Positions 16,491 to 26,500 of a DNA stretch of 64,000 bases are shown piece after piece; the first letter of the stretch is position 1; every line of letters starts with the position of its first letter. A program made the position numbers and the translations under genes. Under the pieces are notes generated by a model. The model was not told where the DNA came from, searched no databases, and saw only the letters and a list, made by a program, of their open reading frames with translations. This DNA is from Sulfurovum xiamenensis (lineage in GTDB: Bacteria > Campylobacterota > Campylobacteria > Campylobacterales > Sulfurovaceae). The DNA lies in contig NZ_JAQIBC010000003.1 in assembly GCF_030347995.1 (NCBI RefSeq), forward strand, positions 62,001 to 126,000. Reading direction: 5' to 3'.

Positions 16491-17918
16491 TTAGTTGTAT
16501 CTATTGATAAGTGTTTCTTCATTGATGGATTTACTTACACCAAATCCTTGTATGTAGTCAATACCCAGCGCTTTGAGTTTATTTTCTTGTATCTCATTGT
16601 CGACCCATTTAGCCACCGTCTGTACGTTTAACTCTTTTGCCATATTGATCAAAGAGTGTAGCATAGCATACGTTGTTTCATCTTCTAAGTTCGTTACATA
16701 ACTTCTATCAAACTGTATCATGTCAAATTTAAAATGCTTCATATACTCCATAGAAGCATTAGAGGAACCAAAGTTATCGATGCAGATCCGTATACCGTGA
16801 GATCTGAAACTTTTTAGCGTTCTAAGGTATCCGCTAAGGTCATGGTGTGTTTTGCGTTCATAGAGCTGAATAATGATACGAGATGGGTCAACCTGTTTCT
16901 CCTCTAAGTAGGCAAAAAGTTTTGCCTGAAAAGAGCTGTCTCTGAGGGAAAAGGGAGAGAGATTAAAAGTAAATGAGATCGACTCATTGACAAGAGGCAA
17001 GAGGTCTATCACGTGTGTGATCAATGTGAAGTCATACTCCCTTCCCAGCCCTAAACGGTTAATGATGGGTAAGAATATGCGCGGTAAAATATCTTTATGG
17101 GTGTCTGATTTCAGCTTGACCGATATTTCATAGGTATCTATCTTATGGTTGGATGTGTTCATAAGAGGTCTGAATGATAAAAGCAGTTTTTTCTTCTGAA
17201 TTGTAGCAATCACCTCTTTTTCTATGTCTGAAAGTTCCTGCGCATCTTTGATCTTAGAGGTATCTTTCTCTTGATTGTTATCTTCAGCTTGACTTGCAAG
17301 AATATCTCGAAGTTGCAGGATCGCTTTTTTGAAGTCTCCATTTGGATTTGTGATAATCGCAAATTTTAACTCTACGTCAATATCGTTGATATGTCCATTT
17401 TCTTTTATCAGCGTTTCCAAAATCTTCTCTATATGTGTATAGTCATCATTCAGTGCGATCAAAAATTCTGAACCGCGTCCCCGGCCAATAAGCACTTTTT
17501 CCAAACCATTTTGTTTAAATATGAGGTTCAATTTTTTGGAAATGGTATAAAGAAGATTATCTATCTGGTCGCTGCTGTAATTTTCACTGAGTAAGGGAAG
17601 GTTTTCAACACTCAAGCATGCCAAAGATTTTGGTTTGTACTCTTGTAGTTTTTTGACAAATGTTTTTTTATTAAAGCCTTGTGTAGTTGCATCTAAAAAA
17701 GTCTCCTGTACACTGAGATTCATTAAAAAATAAATATAATAGATAGCAATAAAAGTAATGGCAGCAAGGAGCATGCCATCTTTCAGGCCAATGGTCAGTG
17801 TGCTTGTATGATCAAGTGTAGTGTAAAAAACAAGAAAAACAAGAATTAGTATGGGTACCCCTGCTCTAAGAGCCAGGGTAAAACGTCGTTCTCTTTCTTC
17901 TTTTTGTGAGTAGAGCAT
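16491..17918 (-). CDS. Membrane GGDEF/EAL-domain protein with degenerate active sites
   Basis: This 475-residue protein has two membrane segments (about 17-33 and 48-66), a GGDEF-like domain whose signature is reduced to RGSEF (148-152), and an EAL-like domain from about residue 235. In the EAL domain the opening motif reads EISVKL, the DDFG pair is IDNFG, the IKID lysine is replaced (IQFD), and the later VAEG glutamate is lysine (VAKW). The NLSP asparagine and YIQGFG glutamine remain. Synthesis or cleavage of cyclic di-GMP is therefore unlikely; a sensor or binding role is inferred. Its ATG overlaps the gyrB stop as TAATG. Confidence 0.85.
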   Translation of the reverse strand: MLYSQKEERERRFTLALRAGVPILILVFLVFYTTLDHTSTLTIGLKDGMLLAAITFIAIYYIYFLMNLSVQETFLDATTQGFNKKTFVKKLQEYKPKSLACLSVENLPLLSENYSSDQIDNLLYTISKKLNLIFKQNGLEKVLIGRGRGSEFLIALNDDYTHIEKILETLIKENGHINDIDVELKFAIITNPNGDFKKAILQLRDILASQAEDNNQEKDTSKIKDAQELSDIEKEVIATIQKKKLLLSFRPLMNTSNHKIDTYEISVKLKSDTHKDILPRIFLPIINRLGLGREYDFTLITHVIDLLPLVNESISFTFNLSPFSLRDSSFQAKLFAYLEEKQVDPSRIIIQLYERKTHHDLSGYLRTLKSFRSHGIRICIDNFGSSNASMEYMKHFKFDMIQFDRSYVTNLEDETTYAMLHSLINMAKELNVQTVAKWVDNEIQENKLKALGIDYIQGFGVSKSINEETLINRYN

Positions 17919-20233
17919 TAAACATCCAAGTGTTTTACATCTTTTGCATGGCTTTCAATGTAGTTTCTTCTAGGTTCTACTTCGTCACCCATGAAGAGTG
18001 TGAATGTATCACTGGCACTCTCATCATCTTCTATGGTCACCTGTAACAGTCTTCTGTTCTCCGGGGTCATCGTTGTTTCCCAAAGCTGTTCAGGGTTCAT
18101 TTCACCCAAACCTTTATAACGCTGGATATAGGCACCTTTTTTTGCCGAGCTCTCCACCTCTGTAAAGAGTGCAAGAAGGTCTTGGTCTTCAAACTCCTCT
18201 GTGATGTGGTCTTTGATCTTTTGGTGTATATGGATCGCTTCATTGTAGTGAGGGTTTGTAAAGAGTATCTCATCTACGATGAGTTCTTCGAGTCCATCAT
18301 TGGTTTGTACAAAGAGATGTATTGTATCATCAGAGATGGTTTTGTTGAGGATGTTATACCCAAGTTCGGCGATGTATGCTTCGATCGTTTTTGCAAGCTC
18401 ATTATTGTCGGTCCCTATTACATCTGGGTTTTCGATCATATAACGAAGTACTTCAGGCAGTGCAAAACGTTTTTCTATCTCTTTAAGGGTCATACGGTAG
18501 TACGCAACTAGTTTGAAGAGATCCACAAGGTCTGCTTGTCCCATAGTCTCACTTTCAATCGCAGAAATACCGTTTTCTATCAGATAATCATTGAGTGCTT
18601 TCTCATCTTTTAAGTAGACCTCATTTTTACCTTTTTTATAACGGTAAAGCGGCGGCTGTGCAAGATAAAGATATCCTTTTTCAATGACCGGCTTCAAGAA
18701 TCTAAAGAAAAAGGTCATAAGCAGTGTCTGAATGTGAGAACCATCGACGTCGGCATCGGTCATGATGATGATCTTGTGGTATCTTAATTTCTCTTCATCA
18801 AACTCGTCTCCGATACCGCAACCCAGTGCCGTGATCATATTTTTGATCTCGTCAGATTTGAGGATCTTCTCCAAACGTGCTTTTTCTACATTAAGGATCT
18901 TACCTTTGAGCGGCAGGATCGCCTGGAAAACCCTGTCGCGTCCCTGTTTGGCAGAACCACCGGCAGAGTCTCCCTCCACCAGGTAGATCTCAGAGATCTC
19001 AGGGTCTTTGCTTTGACAGTCTGCAAGTTTACCCGGGAGTGTCCCGATACTCATAGAGTCTTTACGTTTTACTAGGTCTTTTGCACGTTTTGCTGCATCT
19101 CTACCTCTGGCCGCAAGGAGTATTTGTCCCATGATCGCTTTTGCTTCTAAAGGTGTCTCTTCAAGGTATTTATTGAAGTGTTCAGAGAAGAATTTTTGTA
19201 CCAATGGACGTACATAAGAAGAACCTAGTTTGCCTTTTGTCTGTCCCTCAAACTGTGGTTCAGGGACACGCACGGAAACGATACATATAAGACCTTCTTT
19301 ACAGTCATCACCGGTGATTTTGGTGCCTTTTTCTTTTGCATTGGCATTTTTAGCGATATAGCTTGCCATAGAACGTGTAAGCCCGGCCCTAAAACCTGCT
19401 TCATGTGTCCCACCTTCAGCAGTTTTAATATTGTTTACAAAAGAGAGTGATTTTTCTGAATCCGCATCACAATACATGAGTGCGATATCTATCTCGATAT
19501 CATCTGCTTTCCCTTGGAAAAACTGTGCCGTTGAAAGCGGTGTCTTCGTATTCATATCTTCAACGAACTGCTTGATACCACCTTCAAAATGATACACCTC
19601 TTTTGTCCCGTCACGTTCATCTCTAAAGTCGATCGTGATCTTTGGATTGAGGTAACAGAGTTCCTTGAAACGTTTCATCAGGATCTCTTTTTGGAAAGTG
19701 ACACTATCCTTGAAGATCGTCTCATCCGGCCAGAACTCGATCTTGGTTCCGTGTTTTCTTGTACTGTCACCAGATTCTAGCGGGGCATCAGGGATACCTT
19801 TTTGGAAACTTTGTGTGTGGATCTCGCCATCTTTGAAGATCGTCATATCCAGTTTTTTGGAAAGTGCATTTACAACAGAAACACCCACACCGTGAAGTCC
19901 ACCTGAAACCTTGTAGGTATCTTTATCGAATTTACCACCGGCATGAAGTACGGTCAATACGACTGTCGCTGCAGATATTTTTTCAGTTGGGTGCTCTTTG
20001 ACAGGGATACCACGACCATTATCTTCAATGATAGCAGATCCCTCTTTTGTAAGTGTGACCTTGATCGTGTCACAGAAACCTGCCATCGCTTCATCGATAG
20101 AGTTGTCTACAACTTCGTATACAAGGTGATGAAGACCTTTTATCGATGTATCACCGATGTACATACCAGGTCTTTTTCTTACCGCTTCAAGTCCTTTAAG
20201 AACTTTAATATTACTAGCACCATATTCTGCCAT
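17918..20233 (-). CDS. gyrB: DNA gyrase subunit B
   Basis: GyrB supplies the ATPase and TOPRIM parts of gyrase, which introduces negative supercoils. The 771 residues show the GHKL ATP site (EVVDNSIDEAMAG, DNGRGIPV), the TOPRIM motifs (EGDSAGGSAKQGRDR, TDADVDGSHI) and the C-terminal YKGLGEMNPEQLWETTM block. No dnaA or dnaN is adjacent, so this is not a classical origin region. It is followed without gap by the GGDEF/EAL gene, and the 86 bases upstream hold a GCTAGTTTTAGCTA stem that may be part of a leader. Confidence 0.98.
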   Translation of the reverse strand: MAEYGASNIKVLKGLEAVRKRPGMYIGDTSIKGLHHLVYEVVDNSIDEAMAGFCDTIKVTLTKEGSAIIEDNGRGIPVKEHPTEKISAATVVLTVLHAGGKFDKDTYKVSGGLHGVGVSVVNALSKKLDMTIFKDGEIHTQSFQKGIPDAPLESGDSTRKHGTKIEFWPDETIFKDSVTFQKEILMKRFKELCYLNPKITIDFRDERDGTKEVYHFEGGIKQFVEDMNTKTPLSTAQFFQGKADDIEIDIALMYCDADSEKSLSFVNNIKTAEGGTHEAGFRAGLTRSMASYIAKNANAKEKGTKITGDDCKEGLICIVSVRVPEPQFEGQTKGKLGSSYVRPLVQKFFSEHFNKYLEETPLEAKAIMGQILLAARGRDAAKRAKDLVKRKDSMSIGTLPGKLADCQSKDPEISEIYLVEGDSAGGSAKQGRDRVFQAILPLKGKILNVEKARLEKILKSDEIKNMITALGCGIGDEFDEEKLRYHKIIIMTDADVDGSHIQTLLMTFFFRFLKPVIEKGYLYLAQPPLYRYKKGKNEVYLKDEKALNDYLIENGISAIESETMGQADLVDLFKLVAYYRMTLKEIEKRFALPEVLRYMIENPDVIGTDNNELAKTIEAYIAELGYNILNKTISDDTIHLFVQTNDGLEELIVDEILFTNPHYNEAIHIHQKIKDHITEEFEDQDLLALFTEVESSAKKGAYIQRYKGLGEMNPEQLWETTMTPENRRLLQVTIEDDESASDTFTLFMGDEVEPRRNYIESHAKDVKHLDV

Positions 20234-20325
20234 GTTTAAACTCCATTTCGTGGGGGTATAAGTCTATATATTCTAGCTAAAACTAGCTTAGATATCTGGC
20301 TATAAAGCGGGGATTGAAGTGACAA

Positions 20326-21339
20326 TCAAAGGAGCATGCCATTTTGTTGTTTTTTGTTGCTTACAATATCGATTTCATTGGGGTCAATAAAGAGATTTCT
20401 TTTGTAGGCTTCCAGTGCATATCTCCCTATCATAGCCGCATTGTCAGCACAATATTCAAGGGGTGCCACATGCATTGTTTTTCCAAACTCATCACAAAGA
20501 TCTTGATACGCACTCCGTATATATTTATTTGCGGATGCCCCGCCTACAATGGCAAAGTCTCTGATCTTCTCTTTTGCAAAGATCTTTTTGCTTTTTTGAA
20601 GCAGGTGCAGTTTGACCGCTTTTTGAAAGGATGCAGAGAGATCCGCACGGTCCTGTTCACTCATCCCTTCACTGCCGCCAAGCTCTTCTATATGAAGTCT
20701 GACCGCATTTTTAAGCCCTGAGAGAGAAAAGGCGATGAGAGGAGAGTTGCGTAACGGTACAGGAAGGTCGAAACGGTTTTCATCTCCTTTAAGGGCAAGT
20801 GCTTCTATGAGTGGTCCTCCAGGATAGCCTAATCCCATCATCTTGGCACATTTATCAAAACTTTCACCTACAGAATCGTCCATACTCGTAGCAAGGATCT
20901 CCATATGTTCAAAACTTTCAACCCTTATGACTTGTGTATGCCCTCCTGAGATGAGAAGTACCAGCAGGGGAAGGGTAGCTTCCTTTTCTATAAAAAGTGA
21001 GTAAATATGCCCCTTAAGATGATGTACAGGGATCAGAGGTAACTCGAGTAGCGTACTTAAGGTCTTTGCCATAGCGATACCTTCAAGCAGGGTGACCCCT
21101 AGTCCTGGTTGATTGGTGACTGCAATGGCTTTGAGTTTTTCAAAGTAGGGCTGGGTCTCTTTCAGTATCTCAGGGAGTGCTACAGCATGCAGTCTGGATG
21201 CAAGTTCAGGAACCACACCACCGTAACAGGAGTGTTGTGCTTCCTGAGAGATCTTCTTATGATACAGCACTTTTTTTGTGGCTATTTCAGTGATGGCTAT
21301 AGAGCTGTCATCGCAGCTTGATTCGATACTTAAGATCAT
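20326..21339 (-). CDS. tsaD: tRNA N6-adenosine threonylcarbamoyltransferase
   Basis: TsaD transfers the threonylcarbamoyl group to A37 of ANN-reading tRNAs, working with TsaB and TsaE. Starting at 21339 ([11 protein letters not shown]) gives 337 residues, the usual size, and places the ATG in a 4-base ATGA overlap with the preceding hydrolase gene. A reading from 21375 would add 12 unrelated residues. Metal-binding VHHLKGH and the SGGHTQV and [10 protein letters not shown] nucleotide-binding motifs are intact. Confidence 0.96.
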   Translation of the reverse strand: MILSIESSCDDSSIAITEIATKKVLYHKKISQEAQHSCYGGVVPELASRLHAVALPEILKETQPYFEKLKAIAVTNQPGLGVTLLEGIAMAKTLSTLLELPLIPVHHLKGHIYSLFIEKEATLPLLVLLISGGHTQVIRVESFEHMEILATSMDDSVGESFDKCAKMMGLGYPGGPLIEALALKGDENRFDLPVPLRNSPLIAFSLSGLKNAVRLHIEELGGSEGMSEQDRADLSASFQKAVKLHLLQKSKKIFAKEKIRDFAIVGGASANKYIRSAYQDLCDEFGKTMHVAPLEYCADNAAMIGRYALEAYKRNLFIDPNEIDIVSNKKQQNGMLL

Positions 21340-21893
21340 GATCTGTCCAATACAAGTTTTTCTATAAGGGGCCATTTCCCATAGCCGCTGTCAGCATTGA
21401 TGTGCCCTGCATTTTCAATAATATTCAAAGGGATGTCGTAGCGGCTTGCTATTATTTGGGCTTCTGCGATTTCGATGTATGGGTCATTATCCGAGATGAT
21501 CATTTTTATCTCTTTTGCATAGAGCTTTGGAGGCATCTTGCAAGGGAAGAAGGTTTTGATAGTATCTACATCAGTAGTAAGACTTGGTGGTGATACCATA
21601 AAAAGTCTTTTTACCTTAGATATCTCTTGCATGAAATCCTCTTCTTCGCAGAGCCAAAACCACAGCGTATTGGCCAAAGAGTGACACACAACGGTATCAG
21701 GTTTAAACGCTTCAAGTATCTCTTTGAGTTGTTTTATCCATCTGTTCTTGCTCGGAAAGTGGCAGTTGTCAAGCAGAGGGAAAGAGACAGTGCCATAGTT
21801 TTTGGCAACAGCAGCAGCCAATTCTGCCTGCCAGTGCGGTGTATCACTCCCTCCCCAACCATGCAGGATGAGTACTTTATCGTTGTTTGACAT
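21336..21893 (-). CDS. RBBP9/YdeN-type serine hydrolase
   Basis: A 185-residue alpha/beta hydrolase of the small RBBP9/YdeN family. The N-terminal [10 protein letters not shown] block, the nucleophile elbow CHSLAN (Ser72), an acid in SDNDPY (Asp137) and a histidine in [12 protein letters not shown] (His164) form a plausible catalytic triad. Substrates of the bacterial members are not established. It overlaps dxr by 17 bases and tsaD by 4, so it is translated from the same message; this position gives no clear clue to its substrate. Confidence 0.85.
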   Translation of the reverse strand: MSNNDKVLILHGWGGSDTPHWQAELAAAVAKNYGTVSFPLLDNCHFPSKNRWIKQLKEILEAFKPDTVVCHSLANTLWFWLCEEEDFMQEISKVKRLFMVSPPSLTTDVDTIKTFFPCKMPPKLYAKEIKMIISDNDPYIEIAEAQIIASRYDIPLNIIENAGHINADSGYGKWPLIEKLVLDRS

Positions 21894-22956
21894 ACGCTCT
21901 TACCTCTTGATCTATTTGGATAATTTCTTCTATATTTGATGCTTTTACATCTTCAAACTGTTTATAGGCATCTAAAACCATTGTACTCATACCAAAGAAG
22001 GAACATTGATCTTTCTGAAATGCCTCTATCGCTTCTTCGTTGGCCGCATTGACCACCACACCCAGATGGGCATGTTCCAAGATATGCTCTTTGATATTCC
22101 AGATAGGGTAACGCTCCGCTTCAATGGGGAGAAACTCCAAGGCACCTATGCTGAGCAGATCTGTCGGGGGCAGGATAGGCTCTTCCACTTCTCCTCTTAG
22201 TGCGAAGGCAATAGGGAGTTTCATGTCTACACCCGCAAAATGTGCCGTGGTAGAACCGTCTGTGAATTCTGCGAGTGCATGAATGATCGATTTTTTTTCT
22301 ATCAGAGCATCCACCTTTGTTGTATTAAAGAGCCATTTTGCTTCCAAAAGTTCAAACAGTTTATTGGTCATGGTAGCTGAATCGATAGTGATCTTGTTCC
22401 CCATGGACCAGTTAGGGTGTTTGAGTGCATCTGAAAAGCTTGCATCTTTCATTTTGTCCAGTTCCCAGTCTCTAAATGCACCGCCGCTTGCTGTGATATA
22501 GAGTTTAGAGACAGGACGTTCATTCATAAGGTACCATAGTCCAAAGTGCTCAGAGTCTATAGGTGTGATGAGGGACATGTCTATGAATTCTCCTGCAACC
22601 ACAAGGGACTCTTTGTTTGCCAATGCTACTCTTTTACCAAGACCGGTGGCTTTAAGTGTAGGTGCAAGACCGGTATAGCCTACAAGTGCATTTACTACAG
22701 TATCACTATGAGACATCTCTATCAGTTCTAAAATACCTTGTGTACCACAGAGTACATGAGGGTGATCCACTTTTGATCTGTCTGATTCATTGGCGATCGC
22801 AACCACTTTGGGTTGGTGCTTTTTGATCTGCTCGTTCAACAGGTCAATATTGTTGCCTGCAACAAGCGCTTCTATCGCAATATTATAGCGCTCTGCAATG
22901 ATGAGAGTATTGACCCCGATGGAGCCGGTCGAACCGAGTAAAACGATGCTGGACAT
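21877..22956 (-). CDS. dxr: 1-deoxy-D-xylulose 5-phosphate reductoisomerase
   Basis: Dxr converts DXP to MEP with NADPH, the committed step of the non-mevalonate isoprenoid route. The 359 residues are slightly shorter than many family members, as usual for Campylobacterota. Motifs seen are GSTGSIG (NADPH), ANKESLV, PIDSEH (metal), TASGGAFRD and MGNKITIDSATMTNK. It begins 3 bases after cdsA, the common cdsA-dxr pair. The related gene ispA is at 40.3 kb. Confidence 0.97.
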   Translation of the reverse strand: MSSIVLLGSTGSIGVNTLIIAERYNIAIEALVAGNNIDLLNEQIKKHQPKVVAIANESDRSKVDHPHVLCGTQGILELIEMSHSDTVVNALVGYTGLAPTLKATGLGKRVALANKESLVVAGEFIDMSLITPIDSEHFGLWYLMNERPVSKLYITASGGAFRDWELDKMKDASFSDALKHPNWSMGNKITIDSATMTNKLFELLEAKWLFNTTKVDALIEKKSIIHALAEFTDGSTTAHFAGVDMKLPIAFALRGEVEEPILPPTDLLSIGALEFLPIEAERYPIWNIKEHILEHAHLGVVVNAANEEAIEAFQKDQCSFFGMSTMVLDAYKQFEDVKASNIEEIIQIDQEVRAYVKQR

Positions 22957-22959
22957 AGA

Positions 22960-23718
22960 TTAGAGCAAAGATCTGAGTGCGATGACCATGATGACTGCAC
23001 CAAAGAGATACCCATCTATTCGGTCCAGTATACCACCATGACCCGGGAGCAAATCTCCAGAGTCTTTTACCCCCGCTTCACGTTTAAGATAAGACTCGAA
23101 AAGATCTCCAAACACTGAAGCCACAGAAGTCAAAAGCGTTACAATGATCGCGATCCACCACTCAACGACAAAAAGTCCGGTAAAACTACCTGCAAGAGTT
23201 GCGATGATAATACCGCCAAACACACCTTCTAGGGTTTTATTTGGGGAGGTATCTGAAAATTTTGTTTTCCCTATGGTTTTACCTGTAAAAAATGCACCGA
23301 CATCCGTGAGTGCGACAGTGACAAGAAGCCAGAACATAGATGCGATACCAAAATCCTGGTAGAGGATCAAAAAGAAGAGTATTCCGCTGACCGGGTAAAG
23401 GAAAGGAAGGAGCAACCTCTTGTCAAAATTATGGAAATAGGCAAGAGAAGAAGCAAATATAACGGCCATAAAGAAGAAGAGATCATCCGGATTAGGGTAG
23501 AAATAGGCAACGAACCATAAGAGTGCAGCCCATACATACATAGAGGGACCGGTCAGTTTGAAAAGTTTCATCGCTTCATAAAAGGCGAACATGTAGATAG
23601 TACCCAAAAAAGCCCACATCACAAAAAAGTTATCTACCCAACCGATAAATCCAACAAGTGCCAATAGTCCAATACCCGTAAGCCATCGTTCTTGATACTC
23701 TGTAAATAGTTTTGTCAT
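22960..23718 (-). CDS. cdsA: Phosphatidate cytidylyltransferase
   Basis: CdsA makes CDP-diacylglycerol, the precursor of the major phospholipids, in the inner membrane. The 252 residues contain about seven hydrophobic segments and the C-terminal signature with KDSGDLLPGHGGILDRIDG. The start at 23718 follows GAGGGAAG. It is the likely first gene of the cdsA-dxr-hydrolase-tsaD series. Confidence 0.96.
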   Translation of the reverse strand: MTKLFTEYQERWLTGIGLLALVGFIGWVDNFFVMWAFLGTIYMFAFYEAMKLFKLTGPSMYVWAALLWFVAYFYPNPDDLFFFMAVIFASSLAYFHNFDKRLLLPFLYPVSGILFFLILYQDFGIASMFWLLVTVALTDVGAFFTGKTIGKTKFSDTSPNKTLEGVFGGIIIATLAGSFTGLFVVEWWIAIIVTLLTSVASVFGDLFESYLKREAGVKDSGDLLPGHGGILDRIDGYLFGAVIMVIALRSLL

Positions 23719-23776
23719 GACGCTTCCCTCGTTTTTGAAATGAAGAATATTATAGCATGCTTTGGATTAGAAGGTA

Positions 23777-25120
23777 CTAGACTCTGATCTCCACACCCTC
23801 TTTGGTGACAGAAATCGTATCGTATTTGTTGTAAAGAACATTGGAGCCTTCTTGTACTTTGACAAATTTACGCTTGGTGTAATCGACTTCGTAATCTCCG
23901 GGATTTTTCACAGAAAAATCTACACAGAGCTTTGCGGCAGCTTTGAGTACGGAGTCGGGCAGGTTTTGTTTATCGGTTCTGATGATGACATGGCTTGATG
24001 GCACATCACGTATATGCATCCACAGGTCGTTGGCTTTGGCCATTTCCAGAAGCTTTTGGTTTTCGTTACTGTTTCGTCCTACAAGGACTTTATAGTCTTC
24101 TATCCAGAAGAGTTCTCCCTCTTTCAGACGCTCTTTTTTACGTTGAGACTTACCGCGTTTGGGGACAAGAAGTTCAAGTTCATACGGATCATTGGCTTGT
24201 TCAAGAGCATAATAGATATTTTCATAGAACGTTTTTTTGCTTTCCAGGTTCTCTTTTTCTATATGTACATTCTTGGCTTTGTTTTTAGCCCTTTTGGAGA
24301 GGTTGAAAAAGTAGTCACTCATGCGGTTTACCTTCGTATCTTTAGGCAGTTTTATGGTAATCTCATTGCCTTCAAAATCATAGGTTTGAAGCTTCGTGTC
24401 ATAGGGCTTGATCTGATAGAGATTGGCCAGGATGAGGTTGGCATACTCTTTGTATTTCTGCGCTTCTTCATTCAATTGTGTTTCATCGGGAAGTTTTTTC
24501 AAAAGTTGGCTGAGTTTTTGAATCTTTTTATCCGTAAGAGAGAGTTTTTGTTTTTTGAGCTCTGAAAGTTTTTTAGACTGTATCTGAAGATATTGTTCTT
24601 CAAGGTAGGCATCAATATCTGGGATCTCTTTGCTCTCTTCTGTACGTCTAAATGGAGGAATAGGAAGAAGTTCTATGCCTGGACGTATGACACGAAACGA
24701 GCTGTCCGCATCAATATGTCTGAGTGCTTCTATGATGACTTCATTGTCATCGATGAGTATGGCATTGGTATTTTTACCTGTAAATTCCAATTGGAGGTGG
24801 ATGATCTTGTCTTTATAAGAACTTTTAGGCGCGAGTGTCAAACGAAGGATACGATCTTCATTTGGTACATCCACTGAGATGATCCTGCTTGCAGACAAGA
24901 GTGTATGAAGCAAGGTGTCAAAAGGTGCATTATAGCCTTGGATCGGTCTTTGTGACGGGGCTTTGTAGATGAAACTGTGCCCTCGTGTCATGTTGAAAAA
25001 GTAACTGTCGGATTTGTCAAATACCAACTCTAAAGTATTATCTTCAACACGTCTGGCACGACTGATAAACGAGAAGTCATTCAGACGTTTGGCGATGGCT
25101 TTGAGTTCGTATAATTTCAT
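23777..25120 (-). CDS. rqcH: RqcH-like NFACT-domain protein (ribosome quality control)
   Basis: The 447 residues show an NFACT-N domain at the start (MKLYELKAIAKRL, then NEDRILRL with Asp89-Arg90), a helical coiled-coil middle (about 180-300), and an NFACT-R domain near the end (LVGRNSNENQKL, DLWMHIRDVPSSHVII). Bacterial RqcH binds obstructed 50S subunits and adds alanine tails; the Asp-Arg pair is the one needed for tRNA recruitment in B. subtilis. Older annotations call this family fibronectin-binding protein. It is shorter than Firmicutes RqcH (about 570). Divergent from leuC. Confidence 0.85.
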   Translation of the reverse strand: MKLYELKAIAKRLNDFSFISRARRVEDNTLELVFDKSDSYFFNMTRGHSFIYKAPSQRPIQGYNAPFDTLLHTLLSASRIISVDVPNEDRILRLTLAPKSSYKDKIIHLQLEFTGKNTNAILIDDNEVIIEALRHIDADSSFRVIRPGIELLPIPPFRRTEESKEIPDIDAYLEEQYLQIQSKKLSELKKQKLSLTDKKIQKLSQLLKKLPDETQLNEEAQKYKEYANLILANLYQIKPYDTKLQTYDFEGNEITIKLPKDTKVNRMSDYFFNLSKRAKNKAKNVHIEKENLESKKTFYENIYYALEQANDPYELELLVPKRGKSQRKKERLKEGELFWIEDYKVLVGRNSNENQKLLEMAKANDLWMHIRDVPSSHVIIRTDKQNLPDSVLKAAAKLCVDFSVKNPGDYEVDYTKRKFVKVQEGSNVLYNKYDTISVTKEGVEIRV

Positions 25121-25171
25121 TTGAGTCTTTCTTCATAATTGTTGTGAAATTCTAGCATAATTTTTTTTCGC

Positions 25172-25177
25172 TATAAT
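25172..25177 (+). promoter_or_regulatory. -10 box for leuC
   Basis: TATAAT follows an eight-T tract (TTTTTTTTCGC) and lies 43 bases before the leuC start. The tract in place of a -35 box is the usual Campylobacterota promoter form. Confidence 0.6.
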
Positions 25178-25219
25178 TCGCGTAATATTATATACATTAT
25201 GTAGAACTAAGGACAACCT

Positions 25220-26500
25220 ATGGGACAAACTATGACAGAAAAGATCTTCTCGGAGCATGCCGGGCGTGAAGTGCATGCAGGAGAGATCGTTAGAGTAGAT
25301 ATCGATATGATCATCGGAAATGACATTACGACACCTATCTCTATTAGAGCATTTGAAGAGTCAGGTGCTGAGAAATTGGCAAGACCTGACAACTTTTGTA
25401 TCGTAATGGATCACTACATTCCGGCAAAAGATATTGCTTCAGCAAACCAGGCAAAGATCTCTAGGGATTTTGCCTATAAGCATGATATGAAATACTTTTT
25501 TGATGAAAAAGATATGGGTATCGAGCATGCGCTACTCCCGGAAAAAGGATTGGTGGTTCCTGGTGATGTGATTATCGGTGCAGACAGCCACACTTGTACC
25601 CATGGTGCACTGGGTGCATTTTCAACGGGTATGGGGAGTACAGACCTTTCATTCGGAATGATCACAGGAGGTAACTGGTTTAAAGTACCTGAAACCATCA
25701 AAGTCGAGTTGACAGGTATACCAGGTGAGCATATCTACGGTAAAGATATCATCTTGGAACTGATCCGTCAGATAGGCGTGGATGGTGCCTTATACAAAGC
25801 GATCGAATTTACTGGTGAGGCGATCCAGCATCTTGGTATGGCTGACAGATTTTCTATTGCGAATATGGTGATCGAGGCGGGAGCTAAAAATGGTATCTTT
25901 GCGGTGGATGATATCACTTTGGCATATCTTGAAGAGCGAAAAGAGATCAACGGTGGGTTAAGAGCTGAACCTAAGATCCATGTAGCGGATCCAGATGCCA
26001 ACTACTGTCAAGTGATCACGATAGATACAGCAGCACTTTCTCCGGTGATCGCGTATCCTTTCTTGCCATCAAACGGTAAGCCTGTAGAACAAGCGGTTGC
26101 AGATGACCTCAAAGTAGACCAGGTAATGATCGGGTCTTGTACGAACGGACGTATCGAAGACCTGCGTATCGCAGCGGAGATCATGAAAGGCAAAAGAGTG
26201 GCAAAGCATACACGTATGATCGTAACGCCAGCTACGCAAAAGATATTGCTTCAAGCACAGCATGAAGGTTTGATGGATATTCTGATCGAAGCAGGTGCCG
26301 TAGTCTCTAACCCTACTTGTGGTGCATGTCTGGGTGGATATATGGGTATTTTGGGTGATGGTGAGCGTTGTGTCGCTACAACCAACCGTAACTTCGTAGG
26401 TCGTATGGGTGCCAGAACCTCTGAGATCTACTTGGCGAACTCAGCTGTGGCAGCGGCATCAGCAATAGCTGGGAAGATCGTGGATCCTAGAGACCTCTAA
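25220..26500 (+). CDS. leuC: 3-isopropylmalate dehydratase large subunit
   Basis: LeuC isomerises 2- to 3-isopropylmalate in leucine synthesis, together with LeuD. The 426 residues carry the GADSHTCTHGALGAFSTGMG block and the three [4Fe-4S] cysteines (GSCTNG and PTCGACLGG). It belongs to the shorter LeuC type of about 420 residues. leuD is not adjacent. It stands alone: divergent from rqcH and convergent with the iron-sulfur gene downstream, the two stop codons overlapping at 26497-26500. Homoaconitase-type activity cannot be fully excluded. Confidence 0.92.
   Translation: MGQTMTEKIFSEHAGREVHAGEIVRVDIDMIIGNDITTPISIRAFEESGAEKLARPDNFCIVMDHYIPAKDIASANQAKISRDFAYKHDMKYFFDEKDMGIEHALLPEKGLVVPGDVIIGADSHTCTHGALGAFSTGMGSTDLSFGMITGGNWFKVPETIKVELTGIPGEHIYGKDIILELIRQIGVDGALYKAIEFTGEAIQHLGMADRFSIANMVIEAGAKNGIFAVDDITLAYLEERKEINGGLRAEPKIHVADPDANYCQVITIDTAALSPVIAYPFLPSNGKPVEQAVADDLKVDQVMIGSCTNGRIEDLRIAAEIMKGKRVAKHTRMIVTPATQKILLQAQHEGLMDILIEAGAVVSNPTCGACLGGYMGILGDGERCVATTNRNFVGRMGARTSEIYLANSAVAAASAIAGKIVDPRDL

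Noticed and set aside
17918..20325. Replication origin near gyrB
   Set aside because: There is no dnaA or dnaN gene and no cluster of DnaA boxes in the gap upstream of gyrB.
24014..24565. 183-codon open frame on the plus strand opposite the rqcH-like gene
   Set aside because: It mirrors the coiled-coil part of a clear gene on the other strand; long antisense frames are common opposite lysine/glutamate-rich coding DNA.
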